NCBI RefSeq assembly: GCF_000381545.1
Contig: NZ_KB906678.1
Span: 62,001-126,000 of the forward strand
DNA: 64,000 nucleotides
Source: Rhodonellum psychrophilum GCM71 = DSM 17998
GTDB taxonomy: Bacteria > Bacteroidota > Bacteroidia > Cytophagales > Cyclobacteriaceae
Reading direction: 5' to 3'
A program made the translations under genes and the position numbers. The notes under the pieces are model-generated. The model saw only the letters and a list, made by a program, of their open reading frames with translations. It searched no databases and had not been told where the DNA came from. Shown here piece by piece: positions 49,126-56,997 of this stretch (positions are counted from its first letter, which is position 1; the number at the start of each line of letters is the position of its first letter).

Positions 49126-51268
49126 TTTGTGGTAATTTTTGATAATGGGGCAAAATAATAATAAAACTGGTGCCTTTATTAATTTCGGTCAAAACTTCAA
49201 GTTTGCCTTTATGGTTTTCAATAATTGTGTAGACGATGGATAAACCCAAGCCCGTACCTTGCCCCACTTCTTTGGTGGTGAAAAAAGGCTCAAATATGCG
49301 CTGCTTGACATGCTCCGGCATTCCTGGGCCGTTGTCTCCGATTTCTATCCTTACGGAATCCCCAAGATTTCTAGTGGAAATGGTAATTTCAGGATTGGGG
49401 TTGTCCTCAAGATGATCGGTCAAGGCATGAATGGAATTGGTGATGATATTCATGAAAACCTGATTGATCTTTCCAGCCAGACATTCGACCATAGGAAGTT
49501 CACCAAATTCCCTGATGATTTTAATTCTTCCCGACATCGAGCTGTTCAATAGGACCAAAGTGCTGTTGATTCCATCGTGAAGATCCACCTTCTTGACATC
49601 CTGCTCATCCACTCTGGAGAACAGGCGCAACCCTTTCACGATTTCAACAGTACGTTTCGCTCCATCCTCCATCCCTTTCAGTAACTGGTTGATTTCTGTA
49701 AGGATGTAATCCAATTCAAGATCCTCTTCGAGTCCAGTGATTTCCTTTTTGGTTGCTTCCGAAAATTCCTCTCCGCCTTTTTCCCTGTAGACTCCGACAA
49801 TTTCCAACAGGTCGGCTATATCCCTTTTGAGCGGGGAGATATTGGAACTCACAAAATTGATGGGATTGTTGATCTCATGGGCGATTCCGGCAGTCAGCTG
49901 ACCCAGGGAAGCCATTTTTTCTTGATTGATCAACTGGATTTGTGTGTTTTGGAGATTCCGGAGCGTTTCCTCGAGTTCTTCAGTGCGTATTTTCACTTTT
50001 TGCTCGAGGCTTGTATTTTGCTCCTTGATGAGACGCTCGTTATCCTTTAATATCTCAAGTTTTTCGTGCTGTTCGTCTTCCTTCTCCTTTTTCAGGATAT
50101 TTATTCTGTCAGCCAAAGCCAAAGATAGAAGGATTGCTTCCATGGCAGTCCCAAGAAGCATGGGGAAATTGGCATATATATTCAAATTTAAAACCCCTTG
50201 GTTTTGCATGATATAAAAAACTAGACCAATTAAGAAAACCCCCCAAGCAACTAGAAAATAAATAGCTGGTCGATACCCCAATTTTGCCACAATCACACCA
50301 GTTGTCACAAAGAAAATCACCCCTACGAGTCCCGCAATATCTACCATTCGGTAACTTAACTCCACAAAGCCAAGCAATCTTAACCCAATAGCTATTGAAT
50401 ACAATATTACGACTACAACGAGATATTTGTCTAGCTTTGGAACATGAAAACTTGTTTTTAAAAACAATTTAATAAATCCAATTGCAAATATTCCTGCCAT
50501 GGAAGGAAATGCAATCACACTAAAACTATATATATCCGCATTTTGCCCTAAAAAATAAAAATAAGAATAGCCTAGTAATGACAATTGCGCCAAAGCTATA
50601 AACATAACATAAAATGAGTAAAATAAATAAACTCTATCTTTAATCATTAAAAAAATAATAATGTTGTATAAAAACAAAGACAACATTATACCAATATAAA
50701 CATTCACCAAATTTGCAATAGTGGAAAACTTGCTTAAATACTCGTTTCTTTCTACTAATTCAAGGGTGAAGCCTAACTTATCTTTTGAATTTACTTTCAA
50801 TAAAAAATCTGAGCTATTTAAATCTTCATAACTAAACTCAAATACTGGCCTTGGATTTGAAAAAATATTGACATCTCTTAAATTTATTCCAGCCTTTTTA
50901 TATACTTCAAGACTACCGTCATGCAAGATTTTATATAAAAAAATTTCATTTATAAGTGGATTCGAAAATTCAAGAAAATAGATATCCTCGGGATTTGAAG
51001 CCAAATTCTTCCCGCTAAACCGAATTAAAAGATCTCCTTTGTGAAAACCAATATTTTCAGGAATAAACATAGGGTCTTGAATTTCAATTTCATTTATATT
51101 TGAAATGCTCTCAATGTCCGTTTCCTCCAGCAAGATGAAATTTTCTACAAATACACCTTTCTCTATCTTCATCAAATCAGAGTAATAAATCACAACGATT
51201 GATAAAATAAAAAACAACCCAACAGCTGCAATAATGGAAAGGCCCTTATGGTTTTGAATTAGCTTCAT
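49118..51268 (-). CDS. 7TM-DISM sensor histidine kinase
   Basis: About 716 residues. After TM1 comes an extracytoplasmic beta-sandwich (7TMR-DISMED2-like, about 40-185 counting from 51292), seven membrane segments (about 190-395), a coiled coil (400-460), phosphoacceptor His472 in LTAGIAHEINNPINF and HATPase_c with NIITNSIHAL, DNGPGMPEHV and GQGTGLGLSIVYTI. The external domain is of the type that binds carbohydrates or small ligands. ATG 51268 is chosen over 51292 since it gives less overlap with the upstream gene. The receptor half is strikingly AT-rich compared with the kinase half. Confidence 0.9.
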   Translation of the reverse strand: MKLIQNHKGLSIIAAVGLFFILSIVVIYYSDLMKIEKGVFVENFILLEETDIESISNINEIEIQDPMFIPENIGFHKGDLLIRFSGKNLASNPEDIYFLEFSNPLINEIFLYKILHDGSLEVYKKAGINLRDVNIFSNPRPVFEFSYEDLNSSDFLLKVNSKDKLGFTLELVERNEYLSKFSTIANLVNVYIGIMLSLFLYNIIIFLMIKDRVYLFYSFYVMFIALAQLSLLGYSYFYFLGQNADIYSFSVIAFPSMAGIFAIGFIKLFLKTSFHVPKLDKYLVVVVILYSIAIGLRLLGFVELSYRMVDIAGLVGVIFFVTTGVIVAKLGYRPAIYFLVAWGVFLIGLVFYIMQNQGVLNLNIYANFPMLLGTAMEAILLSLALADRINILKKEKEDEQHEKLEILKDNERLIKEQNTSLEQKVKIRTEELEETLRNLQNTQIQLINQEKMASLGQLTAGIAHEINNPINFVSSNISPLKRDIADLLEIVGVYREKGGEEFSEATKKEITGLEEDLELDYILTEINQLLKGMEDGAKRTVEIVKGLRLFSRVDEQDVKKVDLHDGINSTLVLLNSSMSGRIKIIREFGELPMVECLAGKINQVFMNIITNSIHALTDHLEDNPNPEITISTRNLGDSVRIEIGDNGPGMPEHVKQRIFEPFFTTKEVGQGTGLGLSIVYTIIENHKGKLEVLTEINKGTSFIIILPHYQKLPQNE

Positions 51269-51962
51269 GTAATTTCTGAATTTGAAGTTCAAACGCTATT
51301 TCTAAAGAACCCTTAGGACCCGATTCGCTGGATTGAAGTTGTACATTATTTCTTAGGCTGAAAATATAATCTCGATCTTCTTCACTTGCTGTCGGAAGAT
51401 TTTCAAGATCACTTATTTCCAATACTGTAGCGATCAATCCTTCTTTTGGATAAAAAAACTTCCCTTCATTCCCAAGACTTCTAATGATATCAAAACCCAC
51501 TTTTTTGCAATTTCTAAGGGTTGCGGGAGAAGCCAAAGCAAGTAGCTTTTTTATTCCTAGTTGGGAGCAAATCGCAACACCTACTCTACCCAAATATATA
51601 CTTCCTATGCCATAACCAGCAACTTCTATACTATTCCACAAGCCACAGAATTCAGCTACATCAAGGGGTTTATAGTCCCCCATGTAGTCAATAATATGTC
51701 TATCAAATTCTCTAATTGCCGTCTCTAAAGGCAAAGGAGTGTTTTCTGAATTCAATTGAATCCTTGCACCGCCCAATAACCTTTGATCATCAACCGCTTC
51801 AACCACAATTAAATAGACATTTGGATTATCTGTCCAAGAGGTGTCTGCAGAAGTCACTTTTGTCACACCATAGGTTTCTAAGACCTTATAATGTCCCTGG
51901 ACATATTTTTCTGTAATCAATCTTTCAGAAATGGCCTTGACAACTCTTACTCTAACTTTCAT
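51246..51962 (-). CDS. GNAT-fold acyltransferase-like protein of the signalling island
   Basis: 238 residues, cytoplasmic. The middle part resembles a GNAT/autoinducer-synthase fold: VYLIVVEAVDDQRLLGGARI as the long antiparallel strands, then AEFCGLWNSIEVAGYGIGSI, GRVGVAICSQLGIKKLLALA and SPATLRNCKKVGFDIIRSLG as the acyl-CoA-binding core and following strand. I do not see an exact Q/RxxGxG/A motif, so acyl donor binding is inferred from the pattern. It overlaps the ThiF-like gene by 11 bp at its start and the receptor kinase gene at its end, so these proteins are made together. Confidence 0.7.
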   Translation of the reverse strand: MKVRVRVVKAISERLITEKYVQGHYKVLETYGVTKVTSADTSWTDNPNVYLIVVEAVDDQRLLGGARIQLNSENTPLPLETAIREFDRHIIDYMGDYKPLDVAEFCGLWNSIEVAGYGIGSIYLGRVGVAICSQLGIKKLLALASPATLRNCKKVGFDIIRSLGNEGKFFYPKEGLIATVLEISDLENLPTASEEDRDYIFSLRNNVQLQSSESGPKGSLEIAFELQIQKLHEANSKP

Positions 51963-53055
51963 GGGGAATTTCTAAATATTGATCCAGATCAACATAAATT
52001 CGACCCGAAAATTGATTTTTTTTGGTCAGGACCATCCTACAGTAATATGCACAAGCGGCACCTCCCAGCATTACAGTTGTCGCTGGTTGAGGCCAATTGG
52101 TAATGGTTAAGCCTATTTGAGACATGCTATACTTCCCTGCTGAAGAAATGTTTTCGAAATCCAGAATACTCATAAGAATTTCAACTTTTTTTTCTGCAAA
52201 AAGACCCAGAATTTCAGACTCAGATCCGAATTTTTCCAAAAAACCGTGGAAAATCATTCTATTTGGCTCTAGATCAAATCGTTCAATATCAATCATTCCT
52301 CTATCGCTCGTATCCATTAATACTGGGATGCCTAGATTTTTCGCCTTGATTCTCGTCTCTATTTTAATTTCTAAACTATCACACTCTTCAATAACTAAAT
52401 CTAATGTACCATTTTCCGTGAAAAAATCATCCATCGACTCTGAAGAAACGCCGTTTTCGAATATTGTCACCTTTAAATAAGGATCTATCTCCGCGATTTC
52501 TCTTGCTACTATTGTTGTTTTTTTTAATCCTAAATTATAAAGCCCCGTTCTGATTCTATTTAAATTGGAAAGCTCCAAAGTATCAAAATCAGCAATTCTC
52601 AATTCTCCAAAAGACCTTTCCATTGCCAGGGCGATGGCTACGCTTTGTCCAACTGACAGCCCTATGACGCCTATTTTTTTTGTGGACAAAAGATCCTGTT
52701 CTTCCTGCGTGATTTTGAACTTGTTTCTAGCTGTCCTGACGGCTATAAATTCCTCTTCCGGTAATATCCGGACCAGGGCATTTTTCCAGGGATAATAAAC
52801 CCAGTTTCCATAAGTGAGCCTATCCTCAACATCAAAAAATTCCTCTACCTGTTTTTTTAACTCAAAAGAGGTAAATTTGAGACTTGGGTTTTGAAGCTTT
52901 ATAAGATCACTTACTTGACTTTCGAGTTCATCCATAACCTGCAATAAAGAATTCTCTCTCAGTTCTTTTATAAAATCGGAATCCTTTGGCACACTGGGAT
53001 TAAGCAACAGATGATTTGAATTCTGAACCGAATCAGACTTTAAATTAAAATTCAT
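51952..53055 (-). CDS. ThiF/E1-like adenylyltransferase
   Basis: 367 residues. The N-terminal 115 residues are not recognised; an E1/ThiF Rossmann domain occupies about 125-330: KIGVIGLSVGQSVAIALA (nucleotide loop, GLSVG in place of GxGxxG), ELRIADFDTLELSNLNRI with the Asp and Arg of ATP binding, and VIEECDSLEIKIETR. No CxxC zinc pairs are present; candidate catalytic Cys are C225, C335 and C339. It probably adenylates a carboxylate, perhaps of a peptide or small molecule. Related ThiF domains occur in Rv1355c-type proteins fused to nitroreductases; that part is absent here. First gene of the minus-strand island. Confidence 0.82.
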   Translation of the reverse strand: MNFNLKSDSVQNSNHLLLNPSVPKDSDFIKELRENSLLQVMDELESQVSDLIKLQNPSLKFTSFELKKQVEEFFDVEDRLTYGNWVYYPWKNALVRILPEEEFIAVRTARNKFKITQEEQDLLSTKKIGVIGLSVGQSVAIALAMERSFGELRIADFDTLELSNLNRIRTGLYNLGLKKTTIVAREIAEIDPYLKVTIFENGVSSESMDDFFTENGTLDLVIEECDSLEIKIETRIKAKNLGIPVLMDTSDRGMIDIERFDLEPNRMIFHGFLEKFGSESEILGLFAEKKVEILMSILDFENISSAGKYSMSQIGLTITNWPQPATTVMLGGAACAYYCRMVLTKKNQFSGRIYVDLDQYLEIPHES

Positions 53056-53266
53056 GGAAAACTAATAGGGTGGATGGTAGAGGTAAAGTTATATTTTTGA
53101 TTCAAGATTCATATTAAAAAGGTAAAAAATATTCCTCAAAATGATTTTTATTTAGATATTTGGTGAATCGCTGGAATAACGAGTTGTTTTAGGTGTAAAT
53201 CCCCTATTCAATAATATTAATAGCCAATTATTTGGCCAGGCAATCCAATAACCCTACTTTAAAAAA
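53056..53266. other. Divergent regulatory region of the signalling island
   Basis: 211-bp AT-rich intergenic region between the ThiF-like gene and the divergent response regulator. Besides the plus-strand promoter at 53231-53262 it holds TAACTTTA and TACCTTTT-like elements on the minus strand (about 53085-53120), one of which may drive the island. No inverted repeat that I could call an operator. Confidence 0.4.
53231..53262 (+). promoter_or_regulatory. Promoter of the stand-alone response regulator gene
   Basis: TTTG (53231-53234), 20 bp, TACTTTAA (53255-53262). Transcription would begin near 53268, i.e. at or just inside the first ATG, which favours ATG 53276 or leaderless translation. Confidence 0.55.
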
Positions 53267-53749
53267 ATGCGCCAAATGATAGAACCTAAGGAAGAGAAAA
53301 TTAGAATCTTATATGTCGATGACGAGGAAAACAATCTTCAGGCATTTAAGGCGACTTTTAGACGGGACTATAAAATATTTTTGGCCATTTCAGCACAGGA
53401 GGGTAGGGAATTGTTAAAAACTCAAGATGTAGACATCATTATCACCGACCAAAGAATGCCGGAAGAGGTTGGTGTTGATTTTTTGGCATCTGTGATCCCA
53501 CTTTATCCAGAGCCGATGCGAATCCTCCTAACCGGTTACACTGATATCCAGGCAGTTATCGACGCTATCAACAAGGGTCAAGTTTACCATTACCTCACCA
53601 AGCCGTGGGAAGAAGATTACATGAGGACTGTGATCAAAAATGCTTATGAAGTACTGTCCCTTCGAAAAGAAAATAAAAAACTGACCGATGATCTATTAAA
53701 ATCAAACGATCAGTTGGAATTTCTGCTAAGACAAAACCTGCTTTCTTAG
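53267..53749 (+). CDS. Stand-alone response regulator with coiled-coil tail
   Basis: 160 residues: a receiver domain (11-125) with Asp61 in DIIITDQRMPEE and LLTGYTDIQAVIDAINKGQV, then a helical tail (128-160) and no output domain. The receiver is very similar to that of the REC-kinase at 48034 (shared ILLTGY.DI..VIDAINKG and ..KPW). It may act as an alternative phosphate acceptor or as an adaptor. It is divergent from the ThiF-like gene, and its stop overlaps the convergent ald stop by 4 bp. ATG 53276 is an alternative start. Confidence 0.88.
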   Translation: MRQMIEPKEEKIRILYVDDEENNLQAFKATFRRDYKIFLAISAQEGRELLKTQDVDIIITDQRMPEEVGVDFLASVIPLYPEPMRILLTGYTDIQAVIDAINKGQVYHYLTKPWEEDYMRTVIKNAYEVLSLRKENKKLTDDLLKSNDQLEFLLRQNLLS

Positions 53750-54960
53750 TATCTGGCAGCCAATAACAATTGGAGTTCTTTGTGGGTCATCATGAATTTC
53801 CTGGCCAAATAGGCGTTGGTCAAACTTCCCCTGTAGGTATAAACCCCTTTCATAAACCACTTGTAATTAAAAATCATTTCTTCTGCTCCACCCAAATCGG
53901 CCATCTGAAGGAGTATAGGTGTAAAAATATTGCTTAGCGCAACCGAAGCTGTCCTTGATACCCTAGACGCAATGTTGGGGACGCAATAATGGATGATATC
54001 ATACTTGAGATAGGTGGGATTGTCATGAAAAGTCATCTCGGCGGTTTCGACGCAACCACCCTGATCGATGCTGACGTCGATGATGATACTTCCGGGCATC
54101 ATCGCTGCAACCATTTCCTCGCTGACCACGATTTTATTCCTGCCTTTTTCGGCACGCAAAGCCCCAATCACGACATCCGCTTCTTTCAATGCCTGTCCAA
54201 GCGTATAATTGTCAATGGTAGAAGTGTAAACTTGCTGCCCCAACAACTGCTTGATTCTTCTTAATTTATAAATATGGTTGTCAAATACCTTGATATTGGC
54301 ACCAAGTCCAATTGCCGTCCTGGCAGCATACTCGGCTACTGTACCGGCCCCGATGATGACTACTTGGGTGGGCGGGACTCCAGTAATCCCTCCCAAAATC
54401 AGTCCCTTTCCATCACTCACGCTGCTGAGGTATTCGGCGGCAATCAGCATCACTGTACTTCCTGCAATTTCACTCATCGCCCTGACCACTGGCATACCTC
54501 CGACTTTATCTTCCAGATTTTCGAATGCGATTGCAGTAATCCTTTTCCCATTTAAGGCATGGATATATTCAGCATTTTGCTTTCCAAGCTGCAAGGCCGA
54601 AATCAGGCAGGAACCGACTTGCATAAATCCGATTTCCTCTAAAGTAGGCGGTTCTACCTTAAGGACTATTTCCACATCAAAAGCTTCCTTTGCTGCATAG
54701 ACGACCTTTGCCCCTGCATCAGAATATTCCTGATCCGTAAATTTGGATTGTTTGCCGGCAAGTGTTTCGACCACCACCTGAAGGCCGTTGTTCACCAGGA
54801 GTGCGACCGCTTCAGGGGTCAACAGTACCCGCTTTTCTTGGGCAGCTGTCTCTCTGGGCAATCCGATGAGGAGTGAATTTTTGGATTTTTTCACTTTTGC
54901 CACTGCTTCTTTTGGATATACCCCTACCGCTTCGGTCACCTCAACCATGATCTTTCCCAT
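53746..54960 (-). CDS. ald: Alanine dehydrogenase
   Basis: 404 residues, NAD-dependent oxidative deamination of L-alanine to pyruvate and ammonia. N-terminal substrate domain with GLPRETAAQEKRVLLTPEAV and KVEPPTLEEIGFM; NAD-binding domain with VVIIGAGTVAEYAARTAIGLG; C-terminal VPNIASRVSRTASVALSNI. Family Ald/PNT. Cluster ald-tsaE-porX: start overlaps tsaE by 20 bp (ATG 54960) or 8 bp (ATG 54948). Confidence 0.93.
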   Translation of the reverse strand: MGKIMVEVTEAVGVYPKEAVAKVKKSKNSLLIGLPRETAAQEKRVLLTPEAVALLVNNGLQVVVETLAGKQSKFTDQEYSDAGAKVVYAAKEAFDVEIVLKVEPPTLEEIGFMQVGSCLISALQLGKQNAEYIHALNGKRITAIAFENLEDKVGGMPVVRAMSEIAGSTVMLIAAEYLSSVSDGKGLILGGITGVPPTQVVIIGAGTVAEYAARTAIGLGANIKVFDNHIYKLRRIKQLLGQQVYTSTIDNYTLGQALKEADVVIGALRAEKGRNKIVVSEEMVAAMMPGSIIIDVSIDQGGCVETAEMTFHDNPTYLKYDIIHYCVPNIASRVSRTASVALSNIFTPILLQMADLGGAEEMIFNYKWFMKGVYTYRGSLTNAYLARKFMMTHKELQLLLAARY

Positions 54961-55384
54961 TTTCTATTTGATGTATGGTAATTTTTCTCCCGCCTTCCTC
55001 TTCCGTCTCAATATTGATCAGCATAAAAGATTCTGGAATATATTCAGGAATTCTTTCCGCCCATTCTATCCAACAATAATGTCCACTAAAGAAATATTCA
55101 TCGATCCCAACCTCCAAAATATCGGTAGGATCCTCGATTCTGTAAAAATCGAAATGATAGAAAATCTCACCCAGATCATTTTGATATTCATTGACAAGCG
55201 AAAAAGTTGGGCTTGAGATCAATTCATGTATCCCAAAAACTTCTCCGACTGCCTTGATGAGCGTGGTTTTGCCTGCCCCCATTCTTCCCTTAAACACCCA
55301 GATCGGTTGATTTTTACAAATTTCAACGAGCTTTTTGGCAACCTCAGGAAGGTCTTCAATATCTTGACAATAAATATTTTTCAA
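54941..55384 (-). CDS. tsaE: tRNA threonylcarbamoyladenosine biosynthesis ATPase TsaE
   Basis: 147-residue P-loop ATPase of the TsaBDE complex that makes t6A37 in tRNAs reading ANN codons. Walker A FKGRMGAGKTTLIKAV (32-46), SSPTFSLVNEYQ and HFDFYRIEDPTDILEVG (Walker B-like region with conserved Asp/Tyr/Arg) are typical. Lies 1 bp after the porX stop and overlaps ald, so all three are coupled. Confidence 0.95.
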   Translation of the reverse strand: MKNIYCQDIEDLPEVAKKLVEICKNQPIWVFKGRMGAGKTTLIKAVGEVFGIHELISSPTFSLVNEYQNDLGEIFYHFDFYRIEDPTDILEVGIDEYFFSGHYCWIEWAERIPEYIPESFMLINIETEEEGGRKITIHQIENGKDHG

Positions 55385-55385
55385 A

Positions 55386-56945
55386 TTAATTTTTCTTTGG
55401 CACCAAGTGGACTACCGGTAAAATGATTTCTTCCAAAGATACACCGCCGTGCTGAAATGTATCCTTGTAGTAATTTACGTAATAATTGTAATTGTTTGGA
55501 TATGCAAAGAAATAATCTTCTACGGCAAAAACATAACTTGTCGAGACATTAAATTTTGGGAGTTTGGCATCTTCCGGTCTATGGATCTCGAAGACCTTAC
55601 CACTTTCAAAGTTTAGATTTTTGCCTTGTTTGTATCTCAGGTTCGTGGTGATGTTCTTATCCCCGATGATTTTGTAGGGTCGATTTACTCTCTTCGTGCC
55701 GTGATCGGTGGTCACGATCACTTCTGCTCCCACATCATGGATTTTTTTGAAGAGGTCAAAAAGAGTGGAATGCTCAAACCAACTTTTGGTCAAGGAACGG
55801 TAAGCGGATTCGTCAGGTGCCAATTCTCGGATCATCTTCATGTCGGTCCGGGCATGTGACATCATGTCCACAAAATTATAGACCACCACATTCAGGTCGT
55901 TGGTCAATAAATTGTGAAACTGGTCTAAAATTACTTTTCCCTGATGGACCTGAAGCACTTTATGGTAACTAAACTTGATATTCAATTTATTTTTGTGAAG
56001 ATTCTCTCCCAAAAACTCCTCCTCATTGTTGTTTTTTCCTTCGTCGGTGTCCTCGCCTTCCCAAAGATCTGGGTGAAACCTCGCCATATCCGAAGGCATC
56101 ATGCCGCTAAACAATGCATTCCTTGAAAATGCTGTGGTCGTTGGCAAAATACTGAAATAAGTACCTTCCTCTTTGGTAATGAAATATTCATTTATCAGAG
56201 GCTCCAGAACCTCCCATTGGTCCAATCTGAGGTTATCAATCACTACAAAAAACAGGGGTTTACCCGGAACAATGTGTGGGAAAACCTTTTCTTTCATCAA
56301 TTTATGGGACAAAATGGGTTTGTCCACCTTTGGATCATTGATCCAATCGATGTAATTGGCCTTGATAAACTTTGCAAATGCAGCGTTTGCCTCGATTTTT
56401 TGGGTTTCCAAAACCTCCCGCATACTTTTGTTTTCGGTCTTATCGATCTCCAATTCCCAATACGTTATCTTTTTGTAGATATCCGTCCATTCCTGATGGG
56501 AGGTGGCTTCATCACAGGCCATGCTGATGTTCCTGAAATCCTGTCGGTAGGAAAGGTTGGTCTTTTCGGAGATCAGCTGTTTGTTTTGAAGGATTTTTTT
56601 AACCGACAAAAGTATTTGGTTGGGATTTATCGGTTTGATGAGGTAATCTGCTATTTTACCTCCAATGGCATCTTCCATAATGTGTTCTTCCTCACTTTTG
56701 GTGATCATCACGACTGGAATATGCGCCTTTGTCAGTTTGATTTGTTGAAGAGTCTCCAGGCCTGTCATGCCCGGCATCATTTCATCCAAAAATATTACGT
56801 CATAATTTTCATTTTCAACCATTTCTATGGCATCAAGACCGCTGTTGACGGTCGTGATCTCATAGCCTCGCTGCTCGAGAAAAAGTATATGGGGCTTTAG
56901 AAGATCAATTTCGTCGTCCGCCCACAGGATTTTATATTTTTGCAT
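55386..56945 (-). CDS. porX: PorX: response regulator with PglZ/alkaline phosphatase-like effector domain
   Basis: 519 residues: N-terminal receiver with Asp54 in YDVIFLDEMMPG, helical linker, and a C-terminal PglZ-type alkaline phosphatase-like domain (about 200-515) with FFVVIDNLRLDQW, TTAFSRNALFSGMMPSD (nucleophile Thr region) and EVIVTTDHGTKRVNRP. In Porphyromonas and relatives PorX, with the kinase PorY and sigma factor SigP, controls type IX secretion genes, and the effector hydrolyses phosphodiesters such as cyclic oligonucleotides. Start ATG 56945; the longer frame to 56996 would run through the promoter. Confidence 0.93.
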   Translation of the reverse strand: MQKYKILWADDEIDLLKPHILFLEQRGYEITTVNSGLDAIEMVENENYDVIFLDEMMPGMTGLETLQQIKLTKAHIPVVMITKSEEEHIMEDAIGGKIADYLIKPINPNQILLSVKKILQNKQLISEKTNLSYRQDFRNISMACDEATSHQEWTDIYKKITYWELEIDKTENKSMREVLETQKIEANAAFAKFIKANYIDWINDPKVDKPILSHKLMKEKVFPHIVPGKPLFFVVIDNLRLDQWEVLEPLINEYFITKEEGTYFSILPTTTAFSRNALFSGMMPSDMARFHPDLWEGEDTDEGKNNNEEEFLGENLHKNKLNIKFSYHKVLQVHQGKVILDQFHNLLTNDLNVVVYNFVDMMSHARTDMKMIRELAPDESAYRSLTKSWFEHSTLFDLFKKIHDVGAEVIVTTDHGTKRVNRPYKIIGDKNITTNLRYKQGKNLNFESGKVFEIHRPEDAKLPKFNVSTSYVFAVEDYFFAYPNNYNYYVNYYKDTFQHGGVSLEEIILPVVHLVPKKN

Positions 56946-56965
56946 AAAATTTGGTTTATTTCTCT

Positions 56966-56997
56966 TAAAATTATAATTACTTTTGAATTCAATCAAA
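56966..56997 (-). promoter_or_regulatory. Promoter of the porX-tsaE-ald operon
   Basis: Minus strand TTTG (56997-56994), 20 bp, TAATTTTA (56973-56966). The porX ATG is 21 bp downstream. It overlaps the opposing element for the HD gene. Confidence 0.55.
56978..56985 (+). promoter_or_regulatory. -7 element for the HD phosphohydrolase gene
   Basis: TACTTTTG, exact TAnnTTTG, 12 bp before ATG 56997; a TTTGG at 56950-56954 lies about 24 bp upstream, slightly long spacing. It is embedded in the porX promoter on the other strand. Confidence 0.45.

Noticed and set aside
56217-56900. 227-codon open frame on the plus strand
   Set aside because: Antisense to porX; composition (Phe/His-rich) is that of a shadow frame.
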